Source: Spirochaeta sp. | Lineage (GTDB): Bacteria > Spirochaetota > Spirochaetia > Sphaerochaetales > Sphaerochaetaceae | Direction of reading: 5' to 3' | DNA length: 5,192 nt | Assembly: GCA_020054965.1 (NCBI GenBank) | Contig: JAIMZO010000130.1 | Span: 1-5,192, forward strand | Shown here: piece after piece, positions 5,181 to 5,192 of the stretch | Numbering within the stretch: the stretch's first letter is position 1 | How the letters are laid out: each line of letters begins with the position of its first letter | Notes under the pieces: generated by a model | The model's database searches: none | What the model was told of the DNA's origin: nothing | The model's input: the letters and a program-made list of their open reading frames with translations, nothing else | Program-made: the position numbers and the translations under genes

Positions 5181-5192
5181 AGATCGGAAGAG
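5181..5192 (+). other. Probable sequencing-adapter remnant (Illumina TruSeq-type)
   Basis: The last 12 bases read AGATCGGAAGAG, identical to the first 12 bases of the standard Illumina TruSeq adapter, and they stop exactly at the end of the sequence. A 12-base match at this place is very unlikely by chance. These bases and the four codons they touch in the gene above should not be treated as genome. Confidence 0.88.

Noticed and set aside
1..5192. CRISPR array, tRNA/rRNA genes, insertion sequences or phage/defence genes
   Set aside because: No spaced direct repeats, cloverleaf-like or ribosomal RNA stretches, or transposase frames were seen; almost all bases are accounted for by the listed genes.

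Overview
The window reads as a gene-dense piece of chromosome from a strictly anaerobic, fermenting bacterium. The core is a minus-strand operon for the diaphorase part of an NAD-linked, probably electron-bifurcating [FeFe] hydrogenase (HydABC type), divergent from the NADH/NAD+-sensing repressor Rex. Base composition is near balanced, gene junctions are tight and overlapping, and a lipoprotein has a relaxed lipobox. These fit a Sphaerochaeta-like spirochaete, but that assignment is inferred from memory of such genomes and is low confidence. A clostridial or other fermenter is not excluded.

Layout. On the minus strand, reading right to left from 2811: hydC (NuoE-like, 2338-2811), a stand-alone HATPase_c protein (1698-2318), a small thioredoxin-like [2Fe-2S] protein (1291-1695), and hydB (NuoF-like), which starts at 1291 and runs off the left edge. 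Gaps are 19 bp, 2 bp and a 1-bp overlap, so this is one transcript with coupled translation. The catalytic [FeFe] subunit HydA is expected just beyond the left edge but is not visible. The 177-bp gap 2812-2988 holds divergent promoters, each with a Rex-box-like dyad over its -10. On the plus strand, rex (2989-3624) is followed by a good intrinsic terminator (3644-3684) that lies inside the 3' end of the convergent neighbour. That neighbour (3630-4655, minus) is a lipoprotein of the endonuclease/exonuclease/phosphatase superfamily. Upstream of it in the same direction is an unrecognised gene (4673 to the right edge, 5'-truncated).

How the parts fit. HydC and HydB would pass electrons between NAD(H), FMN and iron-sulfur clusters toward HydA, making or consuming H2. 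Rex would switch the operon according to NADH/NAD+. The HATPase and the small ferredoxin-like protein are recurrent passengers in such operons without a firmly assigned role, and are the most open biology here. The last 12 bases (5181-5192) equal the start of the common Illumina TruSeq-type adapter, so the right end is very probably a contig edge with untrimmed adapter, not genome.
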